Shown here piece after piece: positions 46,675 through 57,850 of a stretch of 64,000 nt of DNA. The notes beneath the pieces are model-generated. The model had not been told where the DNA came from and made no database searches. It saw only the letters and a list, made by a program, of their open reading frames with translations. Location of the stretch: NCBI GenBank assembly GCA_015680685.1, contig MNCI01007783.1:147112-211111 (forward strand). Reading direction: 5' to 3'. The stretch comes from Gnetum montanum. Taxonomy: Eukaryota > Streptophyta > Gnetopsida > Gnetales > Gnetaceae. Position 1 is the first letter of the stretch; the number at the start of each line of letters is the position of its first letter. A program made the position numbers and the translations under genes.

Positions 46675-49060
46675 CATCACCATCATCATCATCCTAGCCT
46701 TGTCCCAACAAAATGGGTTGGCTACATCAGCTCTTTTTTGTCATTTACCTCTATGAGGAGCTAGATCCTTTTTTATTCGTAGCCTCTTATAATCATCTTT
46801 GATCATTTTTCCCATGTCTTCTTTAGTCTTCCTTTTCATGGCTTTCCTAGAACAATGATGTAGTAACCTTTATTTATATACTCATTGTCTAATCTTCTTT
46901 GTACATGTCCAAACCATTTAAGTTGATATTCTTGTAGCTTATCTAAAGAAGAAGCTAGTCCAAGTCTTCCTCTAATATTTGTATTATGTAATTTATCTTT
47001 TCTAGTAGCATTCAACTTCCATTGAATCATTTGCATTTCACACTAATTTTTTGTTCATTTCTCTTTTGTACTATCTAATATTTAGCACCATATAAGATAG
47101 AAGGCTTGATTGTTGTTCTTGAAAATTTCCCTTTTAATTTTATTAGTATTCTTTTATCATATAAAACACCATTAGCTTATCTCCATTTTGACCATCTTGT
47201 TTCAATTCTATTTCTAATATGTTTATCAATTTCACCATCTAGCTAGAGGATTGATCCTAGGTAGAAAAACTATTTGTAGTGAGGGGCTTTTTTTTGCCTT
47301 GAATTATCATATCTATTTAACCACTATTTATGTTGTTATTAAAATTGCATACCATATATTCTCTTTTACGTTTGCTAATTTTTAAGCCTTTTGATTCTAG
47401 AACATGTCTTCACTTCTCCATTTTAGCAACAATATTTTCTTAAACTGTATCCACCAACATAATACCATTTACATATAACATACACAAAGGGATTTCATCT
47501 TAAATTTTCTTTATTAATTCATTTATTATAAGAAAAAATAAGTACAAGAGAAATGTATAACCTGGATATAGTCTTAATGTTACTAGAAAGTTAGATGTCA
47601 TTCCATAAGCTATTCTAATTTTAGTGACATCTCCTTCGTACATGTCTTGAATCACTTTAATATATTTATCAAGGATGTTTTCTCTCTACAAGGTCCACTA
47701 AATAAAATCTATAAGCACTTCGTCATATGCTTTTTTCAAGTCAATGAAGATCAAATGTACATTTTTTCTATATTTTTGAATTTCTCCATCAATTTTTGTT
47801 TAAAAAATTCATCTATAATATATCTCCATGGCATAAATCCAAATTTCTTTTTTGATACTATAGGTTCAATTCTTAGACACTACACTACAAATTTCTCCCA
47901 ATGCATCATAGTATGCATCCTTAGCTTGACCCCTCTATAGTTTGCACAATTTTTTACATCTCCTTTATTTTTGTAAATGGGAATAACAAAGATTTTTTTC
48001 TAATTATTGGGAAATTTCTCCATCCTTAAAAATTTGTTAAATAATTATGTCATCCAAAAAACTCTTGCATCTTCTAATTCTTTTTAAGCTTCTATAGGAA
48101 TATTATTTGTTTTAATAGCTTTTTCATGTTTCATCTTTGATAAGGCTATCTTTTCCTTAGAGAAGGAAAGTTCATTAATGAAACCAAGATTTGGTTCTTC
48201 TTCTTTGATGTCTTTTCTTGGAAAATATTCATTTAATAATTCTTAAAAATAAATTTTCCACCTATCCAAAATTTCATTATCTTTTACCAAAATTCTTTCA
48301 TTTGTTTCCTTGATGCATTTGACATTATCAATATTCTTGCATTTCTTATTCCTCATTTTTGCCAATTTACAAATAGATTTTTTTCCTTGTCTTGATTTTT
48401 CATAAAAAGCTATTCAAGGCCTTATGCTTGGCTCTAGCTACTGCTAAAGTTTCCTCCTTAGCCATTTTGTATATTACCTTGATTTCCTAGCTACAACTTT
48501 GCTACCATTCCTTAAAGCATCTTTTATTATTTTGGATGGCATGTTGCACTTCATCACTCCACCAACATGTCTCCTTTGGGATGTATTTTTTATCTTTTGT
48601 TTTACCAAATTCCAATTTTTTGAATGCAACTTTCCATCTGGCCCCAAATTAAATTTATAGAACAATTCTAATTCTAAATTCCTTCATGAAGTAATTATTC
48701 TCTAAATAAGGTAATGCTATCTTCTTTCAGATTTCACCATTTTATGCATTTAGTCCCTTTTCTAATGCTACCTTTAAAGCTTTGTATAGCAAAATTCTTG
48801 ATCCAATGCTAAGTTGCAAGGCACCCTTTAGGTATGATCTTGTAGTCTTTGCACATTGCTAAGTCTCTCTTGTGTAGCAAAAAATAATCAATTTGTGTTT
48901 TATCCATACCACTCATGTATGTAATTAAATGTTTCATCCTCTTCTTGACATAAGAATTTGCAATTTCAAGGTTGTATGCACTTGCAAATTACAGTAGTGA
49001 ATCTTTCATATCATTACACTTTATAAATCGTTATCCTTTAACATGACCATTAAAGTCTTT
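46675..49060 (-). pseudogene. RTE-type LINE (endonuclease to 3' end)
   Basis: On -: endonuclease C-terminal words at 49010-48800 (LEIANSYVKKRMKHLITY, then SGMDKTQIDYFL, CKDYKIIPKG) and 48665-48474; RT with YEGDVTKIRIAYGM near 47640-47580, then DEIPLCMLYVNGIMLVD (YADD decayed to YVNG) near 47500-47440; then GLASSLDKLQ and WFGHVQRRL (46960-46900); and the 3' tail ending in a GAT/ATC repeat at 46675-46700. More complete than the + strand copy at 7195. Many stops. Confidence 0.85.
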
Positions 49061-50159
49061 TAATATAAAAACTAAAATATAATCATAGAAGATATAAGAA
49101 TGTTGTAACTAAGAAAAATATATTAAGACATTTAAAGAATCATCAATTGGCTTCTTAAGACATTCTCAATCAATTAGCTTTTTAGTCATAAATTCTTTCA
49201 TAAGTAGAATCAAGTAGGATTATATAACACTAATAGTGAGTTTTAGAAACTATATTCAATATTATTCTAAATTCAAAAATTAGTATACAAGTAATCTTTA
49301 CATGCATATGAAACTATGTAATTTGAACTTGCTTTGGTGATTCTTAAGAAAAAATAAAAATATAATACAAACTATATGTGCGACCAAATAAGAATCACCA
49401 ATAAGACATAGATAATCAAAATAAAAAGGAAATCCATCTACACAATTTAGAATAGCCACCTAAAATATATATAGTCTTTATTAGTAAAACCACCATGAAT
49501 ATAACAAATTTCTTTAGTAGTGAAGATCTCATACAACTTACTAGCTCCATTAGTATATGCTCTATCTGCATTCTTAGAAGCCCACCCCACTAATGCAAAG
49601 ATAGAGTCCAATGGTAGACATGTCAATAACCTATTTTTCACAACACTATCTACCATATGGAAGTCCATATACACTATTGAAATCATAGAGGCCAATCATT
49701 TATAACATCAAAATCATTCAAGGTCCATTGGTCACAACTCTATGTGCCATGTGGTAGCACATCCCCATCAACGCAATCACAAAGATCAATGGTAGGCAAA
49801 TCATGTAATGAAATTTCAACCACTAGAAGAAATACTTAACAATACAAGAATACTTATAATTATGCTTCAACCAAAACCATATTTATAAAGAATACATTAA
49901 ATCAATAATTACTTTTATGCCAAAGCGTAAAAACTTTATCAACAACTAACTATGCTTGCCCATCTATTAAGTGTTCATAAAGAAGTGATATAATAATTAA
50001 TTTGATCAACCTATTTCCAAGGCCTTCTTTCATAGAATAGGAAGGGGATTTTCCAATGTAAAGTTTCCACTTAGCTAAATTATCAATTTAATGATGTTTG
50101 TGTATTTTTATAGTAATCTTTTTTAAGGATAAGATGATATTTGTTATCACAATTTTTGT
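49061..50159. other. Unassigned interval
   Basis: AT-rich. Apart from the coding-like patch at 49447-49860 nothing is recognised. Confidence 0.4.
49447..49860 (-). pseudogene. Coding-like remnant, family not recognised
   Basis: On - an 82-codon frame (49695-49447) reads LPLDSIFALVGWASKNADRA, then YTNGASKLYEIFTTKEICYI, with balanced composition rather than AT-driven codons. Upstream in another frame comes VEISLHDLPTIDLCDCVDGD, then SCDQWTLNDFDVINDW. Together they suggest one old protein with a frameshift near 49690. It matches no family I can name and may be part of a retroelement or a host gene fragment. Confidence 0.3.
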
Positions 50160-51960
50160 CAATCTTCTTTGCATTTAACCCTAGAAAAAGGTGTAGATGT
50201 CATTAACAAATTAGCATGTAAAAAAGCTATAGAGTTAAAGGGGTTATATGTTGAATTGCTTAAATAGATAGGACTATCTATTCATACAAAAATTTAGAAA
50301 ATCAAATGTTGTAATCAATGGAGTTGCTAAATAGTGGAATATTAGTATAACAATGCTTCTTTATAAAAAAGTAAAAAACAATTTAAATAACTATTGTATT
50401 CAAGTAGTATTTTTACAAAGCTATTAGGTACTATTATCAAAAGAAGAATAAACAATTAGGCCAAAATAAATATAATTAGGGTAATCTACCAAACATGTTT
50501 TAGATAGAGCCATTCTATTGTTAATCATTTGATCACTCTTAAATGCTACATCAAAATTACCAAAAAGCCTAATAAAAATATTATTTATTTAATATATAAA
50601 TTTTATAAAAGTTTTTGATTTAGTGAGCTAAAAAATGTTATGGCTATTACTAAATAATATAGGCGTTCATGTAGAACTCATAGTAATGACTTATAAGTTG
50701 TATGAAGAAGCTATCATCAAGCTCATTGATAGTGAATCAAAAAATAATTTTAAATCTTGATCCAAAATTGGGATAAAGTAAGGTTGTCTTTCATCTCCAA
50801 CTCTATTTGGTCTCTTTATTAATGAGTTGCAAGATTGGTTATGTAATGGACAATATAGACATGCTATAAAAATAGGTTTTAAGTAGTTAACCTACTTCTT
50901 GATGCAAATGATGCTAATTTAATATCTAATTCTAAGAAAGGTATGTCTAAAATGATGTAAATTTGAAAACAATTTTACATTTTTTCTTGTTTGCAAGTCA
51001 TCTAAAGAAAACTAAATTGATAATAACGGGTACAAGAAACACATAATATAATTTTAAATTTAGTGATCAGAATGTACAAATTATGGACTCTTTTATATAC
51101 TTGCTTGATCTTCAAGATGTCAATAATTATAGATGGGATACATTCATTAAGGAAAGAATAGCTAAAGAATAGCTAAGGAATAAAAGTTGTTTCTATAATT
51201 GAAAATAAATGTAAGACATTAGAAGCTTGGGCTTTGAATGTTAGCAATCAAATCTTTCATGTAGTCATTTATCCTATTGTATTATATGGATGCATTCTTT
51301 ACATACTATGCCTTAGTGTAAAAAATTGAAAGGCCATTGGAAGAATATAGATGATATTTTTACTTAATAAATTAAAGGTAAAATTTTAAACACCTTCTTC
51401 CATGATTTTGTTAGAGTGTAGTTTGCTCCCTCTAAAAGCAATGTTATTTGTTAGGCGTTTGGTTATACCTAAAAATTGGTAAGAATATAATAGATCAAAA
51501 TTTCTAATATAATTCTTGAAGACACAAAAGAGCATAGATTGTATTTTCAAGGAATATAATTGTTGACCTAAGATATCTCGTAGGAGAACCTACAAAGTAA
51601 TCAAAAGCACATTTGTAAGTTGGTTTCATTGCAGGTTCTAACAAAGTTATGTTCAAATGTGGAAGAGAAGAAAAAATTTTATTTGAAATGTATAAGAGAT
51701 AATCAGTTAACCTTAGAAGTTCACTATCTATTACTTGTACTTCCAATGAGATTTTACGAACTTCATTTGAGTTCACATCATTTAAGAATAGAAAGTGAAA
51801 GGTAGATGCAAATTCTTAAAGAAGTACATACATATAGGTTATGTAGGATAGAAGATCTTGGGAATTAGCAAAATGTTTTTCTTAGTTACCCTTGCATTGA
51901 ACATTTAAGACAAAAATACTATTCATCACAACATTTCAAAGATGTAGGTACATCGGGATC
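50160..51960 (+). pseudogene. LINE remnant (RT to C terminus), second lineage
   Basis: Ordered landmarks on +: KKAIELKGLYVELLK (50220-50265); then QTCFR, then HSIVNHLITLKCYI (50490-50560), equivalent to the QAGFRPxHSTxDHxxTL block; LIYKFYKSF for the usual VDFKKAFD; LSSPTLFGLFINELQDWL (50790-50850); YPIVLYGCILYI (51270-51310); and a C-terminal region with ELHLSSHHLRIES (51755-51800). The YADD box is lost. Same lineage as 25850-27080 on -. Confidence 0.8.
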
Positions 51961-52026
51961 TAAAAACATGATTTGGGATGAGTTTGGAATTTTCCAAGGA
52001 TTTTGAAAATGTGGTCTAGGATGACA

Positions 52027-53335
52027 TCTTTTAAAATAATAAATTTTAATAATATTTCAGATACATAAGTGTAAAAATTTATTAAAACAAAGCTAGATGT
52101 TACTTTCATGTCGATGTGGGATTTTGGGGCATGTCCTCTAAGTTCAAATTTAGGTCTTACAATTTGAGAAATAAGCATCTTAATATTACTCCAAGTTGTG
52201 GTCCTTGTAGCAAAAGTACAATATTGAAGAAAAAGGTCTATATGATCTTTTCTGGTTAAATCCAATGTTAACAAATTTGTTGAGTTGATATTTAATTTTC
52301 AAAATACAAATCTAATGTTGTCTAATAAGAAGAGTGTTGGAACATGAAATTAGTGAAACATAGGTACACCCCAAGATTTATAGAAGTTTATAACTTAGTG
52401 CTACCTAGTAACTAGTGACCCAGGATTACTAGGCCAAGACTCATACCATTACCCTAATACTTCATTATTGTCCAAAAGATCCTTTGAGTCTATGTAATAA
52501 AACCTCTGTATTTGATAATATTTTAGATACATTTAAATAATATATATCTATAAATTGGCCGAGAGAATCTTATTTGTTTACAAGTAAAAAGTTCTTTGAG
52601 TAAAACATTTCACGACTTCTGAACGAAGAACAAGATTTAAAAACCCAAATTTTCATGCCTTCTGGACAAAGAACAAGAGTTCTATATCTTATTTTTCCTA
52701 AGGATGGGTTTTCTAAAAAAAAATTCCATCAATTAGTGTATGCTCTCACCCTCGGCTGAATTAGCACTTTGATCCTATTGCTTCGACCGCTGCTTCAACC
52801 TACGTGGGGGGGATAGCTCTTTTAAAATAATAAATTTTAATAATATTTCAGATACATAAGTGTAAAAATTTATTAAAACAAAGCTAGATGTTACTTTGAT
52901 GTCGATGTGGGATTTTGGGGCATGCCCTTAAGTTCATATTTAGGTCTTACAATTTGAGAAATAAGCATCTTAATATTACTCCAAGTTGTGGTCCTTGTAG
53001 CAAAAGTACAATATTGAAGAAAAAGGTCTATATGATCTTTTCTGGTTAAATCCAATGTTAATAACTTTGTTGAGTTGATATTTAATTTTCAAAATACAAA
53101 TCTAATGTTGTCTAATAGGAAAAGTGTTGGAACATGAAATTAGTAAAACATAGGTACACCCAAGATTTATAGAAGTTTATAACTTAGTGCTACCTAGTAA
53201 CTAGTGACCTGGGATTACCAGGCCAAGACTCATACCATTACCCTGATACTTCATTATTATCATTGTCCAAAAGATCCTTTGAGTCTATGTAATAAAACCT
53301 CTGTATTTAATAATATTTTAGATACATTTAAATAA
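52027..53335. repeat. Long direct repeat (514 bp and 518 bp) around a 277-bp centre
   Basis: 52027-52540 and 52818-53335 are about 97% identical by eye (about 15 substitutions plus a 6-base indel), offset 791 bases. The centre 52541-52817 ends 'acgtgggggggatagc', a polypurine-like tract just before the second copy. The repeats hold 'tcgatgtgggattttggggc' (complement of the TCCCACATCGA word common in plant LTRs). It may be a small terminal-repeat retrotransposon or a tandem duplication; clear TG..CA ends and matching flanks were not found. Confidence 0.65.
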
Positions 53336-54240
53336 AGTATGGTAAAAATATTCAAAAAATTTAAATTAGATAATTATATTTTTTATTTCCTGCATTCATC
53401 ATCGTTGTCAACATATTATAGTTTTAAGCAACTTTTTTTAGTTAAGATTTACGCTTTTACTACCGGAACAATTTAAATTTAAGGTGAAATTCTACTTGAT
53501 GTCCCATCCACATCCGCCAAGGTGTCCCGAGAACAGCCCGAAGGTAGAAAATTTTCCGGATATGCATCCTCTGGGCGCACTGCTTTTAATTTGATAGCTT
53601 ATTCGGAATGGTGCTGAAGTATGAAAATGGCTAAATATTTCGTTTAGCAGAATCTCCATGCTAGCCAAAACGTAAACATAATTTGGTCACTGTAATTCGA
53701 CCTTAACATAATTTGTTCACAATAATCAAAGGATTAAGCTTCTCCTTTGTGCTGATACCCTGAACCATTCTGGAACATGCTCAATTTTCATGGTACCTAA
53801 ACCGAACTGAGCCAACCATTTTCTGCCCACAGATGCGGCTGCCACTGCCAGTAAAATGACGGTTTGACCCAGAAACGATAAAAGGTGCATTAGTAACACG
53901 CACTGTAATAGTCTCTTGACGTCTTAATTGATTTTTGGCCTCCTCGTGCGCCGTCCAAAGGTTTCATATGAGTCAAACATGGATGGTCAGGTTCGACGGA
54001 TTTCCATCTTTCACGTCGTTGATGACATAATCAAAATATGACATTTTGAAATCAAAATGGACTGGTTGCAGCCTTTCAAGCTTTTTTGAGGTTGAGAGGA
54101 AACTGCAACAGGAATATCGATGCACTGAAATAGCAATAACAGTTGCAGTTGTATTGAGTGGCATGCCATGACCGCAATTTTCCATGTGTGTGTTTGAACT
54201 TTGAATGATTATGAGGAGGATGCATACTCTTCACCAAACA
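53336..54240. other. Upstream region of peptide gene 2
   Basis: From about 53480 composition is gene-like with CpG retained. TTGACC at 53857-53862 and TGACGTC at 53917-53923 are WRKY- and bZIP-type motifs. Parts of 53990-54240 align with 24050-24230 upstream of gene 1 ('ggatttcca', 'gcagttg', and 'tccatgtgtgtgtttgaa' against 'ctcatgtgggcgtttgaa'). Confidence 0.45.
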
Positions 54241-54246
54241 TTGACG
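54241..54246 (+). promoter_or_regulatory. W-box in a block conserved with gene 1
   Basis: TTGACG within 'accaaacattgacgtatttt', aligned with the W-box block at 24211-24230 of gene 1. Confidence 0.4.
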
Positions 54247-54417
54247 TATTTTGCATCATGTTTATGATTCTGTTTTGTATTGCATTGTAACCGTAGTTGT
54301 AGTTGTAGTCTGTTCGAATATTCTGATGAATTCTTTAGCACAAACGATGTTAGGTTTGCATCGGATTCCAGTTCTCTTGCTGATAACCTGTGCATGGCTT
54401 CACAGACCTTCATTGGC

Positions 54418-54425
54418 TTTAAATA
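54418..54425 (+). promoter_or_regulatory. TATA box of peptide gene 2
   Basis: TTTAAATA, in 'ggctttaaatacc'. Gene 3 has 'tcctttaaatacc' at 57163-57175 and gene 1 a mutated 'ggctttacattgcc'. About 90 bases before the ATG at 54514. Confidence 0.55.
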
Positions 54426-54513
54426 CCCTCAGACATGCCCTCTGATACCAATATTCACCAGATATTTGAACTGGGTTTTATTCTTTTGTATCTTAAAATC
54501 ATATCATTAAACA

Positions 54514-54797
54514 ATGGCGGTTCCAGCTCGAAGAGTGGTTTTCTTTCAGTGGCGACAATGCTAATGGTGGTGCTTTCAGTTGCAGTTACAGTGGCGGATG
54601 CAAGAAATCTGAGGCATAGGTTATTGCATCAGATTAATGATGTCCAGAACAGATTGAAGACTTTTAACGTGGGCAAGATTGCCAAAATTGGAGTAGAAGA
54701 ACAAACTCTCTTGAACTCAAAACTGCCATCAGGTGCAAGTCCTGGAGTGGGTCATTCTGTGCCTCTTTCTGCAGCAACCCGAAGCATCAACAACTGA
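54514..54797 (+). CDS. Secreted PIP/PIPL-like signalling peptide precursor, copy 2
   Basis: The conserved frame ends at 54797. From the in-frame ATG at 54558 it gives 79 residues: MLMVVLSVAVTVADARN (short signal peptide), a variable basic middle (HRLLHQINDVQNRLKTFN, then VGKIAKIGVEEQTLLN), then SKLPSGASPGVGHSVP and LSAATRSINN. The core SGASPGVGH fits the SGPSxxGxGH motif of PIP/PIPL peptides with Pro to Ala; GVGH also recalls CEP. The ancestral start is probably 54514 (ATGGCGGT, as in gene 1), but a 1-base loss near 54536-54542 (a T run) puts that ATG out of frame, so translation must start at 54558 or the base is a sequencing error. A frame open from 54435 exists but its first 40 codons are leader. 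TATA at 54418, AATAAA at 54892. Best candidate for a working gene in the window. Confidence 0.65.
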
Positions 54798-54891
54798 TTC
54801 AATTCCATTCTCATTTCCACAGTGGCCCATTCTGTTCCCTTGATCCAGTTATTCAGATTCTCCTTACATTATTGCATAATATGTACTTTTG

Positions 54892-54897
54892 AATAAA
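54892..54897 (+). terminator. Polyadenylation signal of peptide gene 2
   Basis: AATAAA 95 bases after the stop codon. Confidence 0.45.
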
Positions 54898-55307
54898 TAG
54901 GTTTTCCATTTTTGTTCATAGGTTGTAGTTTAAGCTGTAGTAGTTCTATTTCAATTTCAAAGACCCGTGTTTCTGCTTAAAGCTGTTTGATGCCAATGAA
55001 AGAGCAAATTAAACTTTATGATTTTAATATATGTAAAATCACCTGAGGTGGATGGCAGTCATGGTACCAAAGAGATGGTTCTATCTCCTTAATTATGTGG
55101 ATTTTCCTTGTCAATTTAGAAAGCAAATTTGATGCACAACCCCTTGAAATTTCTTGATGCAGCTTAGTTTGATTTAATGGAATTCCGCAGAAACATATAA
55201 AATGCCGATGCCGTTAGAATTTCAATGCTACTTTCTTTCCACGTATGGAACATATAATTATTTTTTTTTTCTTAAGAATTAGAATCTTACTATGTAAGCC
55301 TTTGATG

Positions 55308-55659
55308 TGTTAAGAAATGGCAGACTTCAACATTGGTTCTGGTTTAAACTTCGGTCAACCACACTATAACCGTGGGGCTTCATGTCGACCGTTATGTCCA
55401 GTGGATGGTTTATACTTTGGGTTAACGGCAGCTGTGGTTGATCAACATTAATTATGATAGTTATTTACTTGTTATGAAAAGACAATTCTTTATTATTGGT
55501 TTGCCAAGTTTTCGGTGCTTTATATACCAAGGCATTCTATACTTGCATAAACATATCATTCATACTTAGAAGATTGTTTTAGTGTTTGATTTTCTCTTCA
55601 ACTATTTAACTATGCTACCTGCTACTGGTCTTAGTCTTGCAGTTTGAGTATTTCTAACA
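55308..55659. mobile_element. Solo LTR with perfect 5-bp target duplication
   Basis: Starts TGTTAAGAAATGG and ends TATTTCTAACA, giving inverted ends TGTTA/TAACA. TGATG flanks it on both sides (55303-55307 and 55660-55664). There is a TATA-like 'ctttatatacc' at 55518-55528. At 352 bases with no internal region, it is a solo LTR, probably copia-type, that arose by recombination between two LTRs. Orientation + is suggested by the TATA. Confidence 0.75.
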
Positions 55660-55664
55660 TGATG

Positions 55665-57160
55665 ATCCTATTTATAATATATATTCTTACAATTGAACAT
55701 AAAGAAATAACCTCAAATCGGTAACATATGAAAAGTAGCCCAGAAATTAAATTAAATAGAATATAAGAGAACACATCTTTTATTAATGTGATTTAGAAAG
55801 TATGACTTGCAATATGATATCAAAGGCTAAAACCCTTAACACGTAAATGGTAGAATGGAATTTGTAAGAGAAAATTTAGCAGAGATCACAGATGCCAATG
55901 AAGCATTGTTGAAGCATTGTTGGTATTGAGTTTTACTTGCAATATTTGGCTGAGTTCAAACAAATACATGACCAAGTATTAGACAAAATATGGCTGAAGA
56001 AAATAAAAGTATGCCTTAAACCTTTTACATTGCAAATGAGATAAGTATCTCATATTTCCTTACACCTTTTATACTTAGAATAAAGTAAAAAAATTATCCT
56101 TAATTATCTTTTTAAATCTTTTAAACATTTATCATTTAAAAATTTTTCATTTAATATTTGCAAGACATCTTATCAATCTTCTCTGAGTAATTAACATTAA
56201 TGACCTGTAAGTTGCAATGAGTTTGGAACCTTAACTCGAATGATATTGAGAGTTCCCTGTGTTAGTCAACTAATAAATCAAATATTATAACAATAATTGA
56301 AATAAGTTCTTTTTTCCTTTAAAATTTCATCGTAGTTCCTAAGTATATAGGAACACCTAGATTCTTGTTCATCTGAAAATACAGTTACAAAGTTAACTTA
56401 TTGTCAACCAAGAAAGTAAAACTGTTTAAGCATTCATCGTCCTATAATGAAGATGAAGATGTCACCGTCCTATTCCTAATCTGAGGAGAAATTCACATTT
56501 TTTTAAGAAGGACAAGTGAGGCAAAGATATGTTTGCAAGTGCCCTTTCAATTGCATGAAATACTTATCTTTGAAGTTGCAAGTTGGAACCGCTATTATTT
56601 TGACCTTCACAAGTAATATGGAAGGTAACGAAAACCCTTGTCCTGCATGCAAGAAGACTAACACGAAACATCAAGCGCCAATGCACAAGCCCAGAAAAAG
56701 ATTGCTAGCTGTAACAAAATTATGGTCTCATGCAAGTAAACCCCTTTTTTTTAAAACTAGGGAAGAGCAGATTTTATTAATAAAGAAAATATAGATATTT
56801 GATTTTAGGTTTTCAATCCACCCACTAACCTGAGTGGACTGAACAGCATAAGTAATTTGGGGTGGGTTTTGATTGTTTTCTCTGTTTCTTATGTTTCACA
56901 TTCATGAAAGCGATTCAAGAAACCAATTATTCGGAAACTGCAATCAAAAACATGAATTTTTTCTTTGACGATAATGCCATATCTGACATTCGATATTTAT
57001 TTCCTTGGCTGCTCCACTGCCTGCATCCCTACTCTGTATTTGAGAGTTTCAGACGGATGATTCACTTTGTGATTTGGTGAAAGTGCATTCAGACCGGCCA
57101 AACAGTTAACGAACTCTACCTTTTAATTTCTTGTCATTCAGCCATGTTCCTGATGCTTCT
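55665..57160. other. Interval between solo LTR and peptide copy 3
   Basis: AT-rich to about 56450, then more balanced. A 92-codon + frame at 56516-56794 (MRQRYVCKCPFN, then NPCPACKKTNTKHQ) has several Cys but no recognised domain. The 72-codon frame at 56862-57080 likewise. The latter probably lies in the promoter of copy 3. Confidence 0.35.
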
Positions 57161-57164
57161 TTCC

Positions 57165-57379
57165 TTTAAATACCAGAGCTACGTCCCAATATCTTATCAC
57201 ATGTCCCATTGCTTTCGTTACCTGCTCAGAGATCCAACATTTCAGAAGCAGTTACTCTCTTTTTCATATTCAAATTAACCCATGACGTTTGGTGTTTGCG
57301 TGAGACAACGGTGGTTTTCTCAATCACAGTGGTTGATGCAGAAAACTCAGGCAAAAATTGCTGTAAATCTGGTGTTTGA
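57165..57379 (+). pseudogene. Relic of a third PIP/PIPL-like peptide gene
   Basis: TATA word TTTAAATA at 57165-57172 (same as gene 2), then about 110 bases of leader, ATG at 57282, and from 57311 a frame VVFSITVVDAENSGKNCCKS ending at tga 57377-57379. This aligns with VVLSVAVTVADARNLR of gene 2. The ATG is out of frame with the signal peptide and the C-terminal motif is missing; an LTR-like sequence starts right after the stop. So only promoter and signal-peptide coding parts remain. Confidence 0.5.
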
Positions 57380-57850
57380 ATAAGACACTAAGAAGGGGGT
57401 CAATCAGTGTTGTTAAAATAAATTATTTTTAAAACTAAATCAAGTTTCAACTTCAACTCAAGGCAATGCTAGAAGCACAAAAATACTAGTTAAGAAAAAC
57501 CACACCTACACAGGCAACGCAACAAATTTTCAGGTGGTTTAGGTGCTAGATTGGCCGGCTTACCTCCACCCTAAAAACTCTTCCCTAAAACTTATAACTC
57601 AGAGTAATTTATTAAATCAAATAAACATTATCACAAGGCTTTTCGTTTGCAATCAATATGATTTGGTGGTTATTTAACCGCATCGATAGCAACCCTGAAA
57701 ACAGAGATTTCCAGAAGAAATCCACGCTTTCTTTGTCAAGTCTCTGAAATAGGAAGATTTTGTAAGAACATTTCTTATGTACAATATGTCAGAGCTGGCT
57801 CAACTTAAGGTGTTGATTGTTTGCGAAAGGTGGGTAGTGGCCCCGGATCA
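57380..57850. repeat. LTR-like or retroposon sequence after peptide copy 3
   Basis: Begins 'gacactaagaagggggtcaatcagtgtt' in type (aagaggggggtgaat-like words common at plant LTR ends) and contains 'ccggcttacctccaccct'. Family not identified. Confidence 0.35.

Noticed and set aside
47647-47940. 97-codon ORF on +
   Set aside because: Antisense shadow of the RTE LINE RT encoded on -.
51960-52274. 104-codon ORF on -
   Set aside because: Most of it lies within the 52027-53335 direct repeat, and the second copy of that repeat does not keep the frame open.
54251-54510. Two ORFs on + upstream of peptide gene 2
   Set aside because: They span the TATA box and leader and are not conserved with gene 1.
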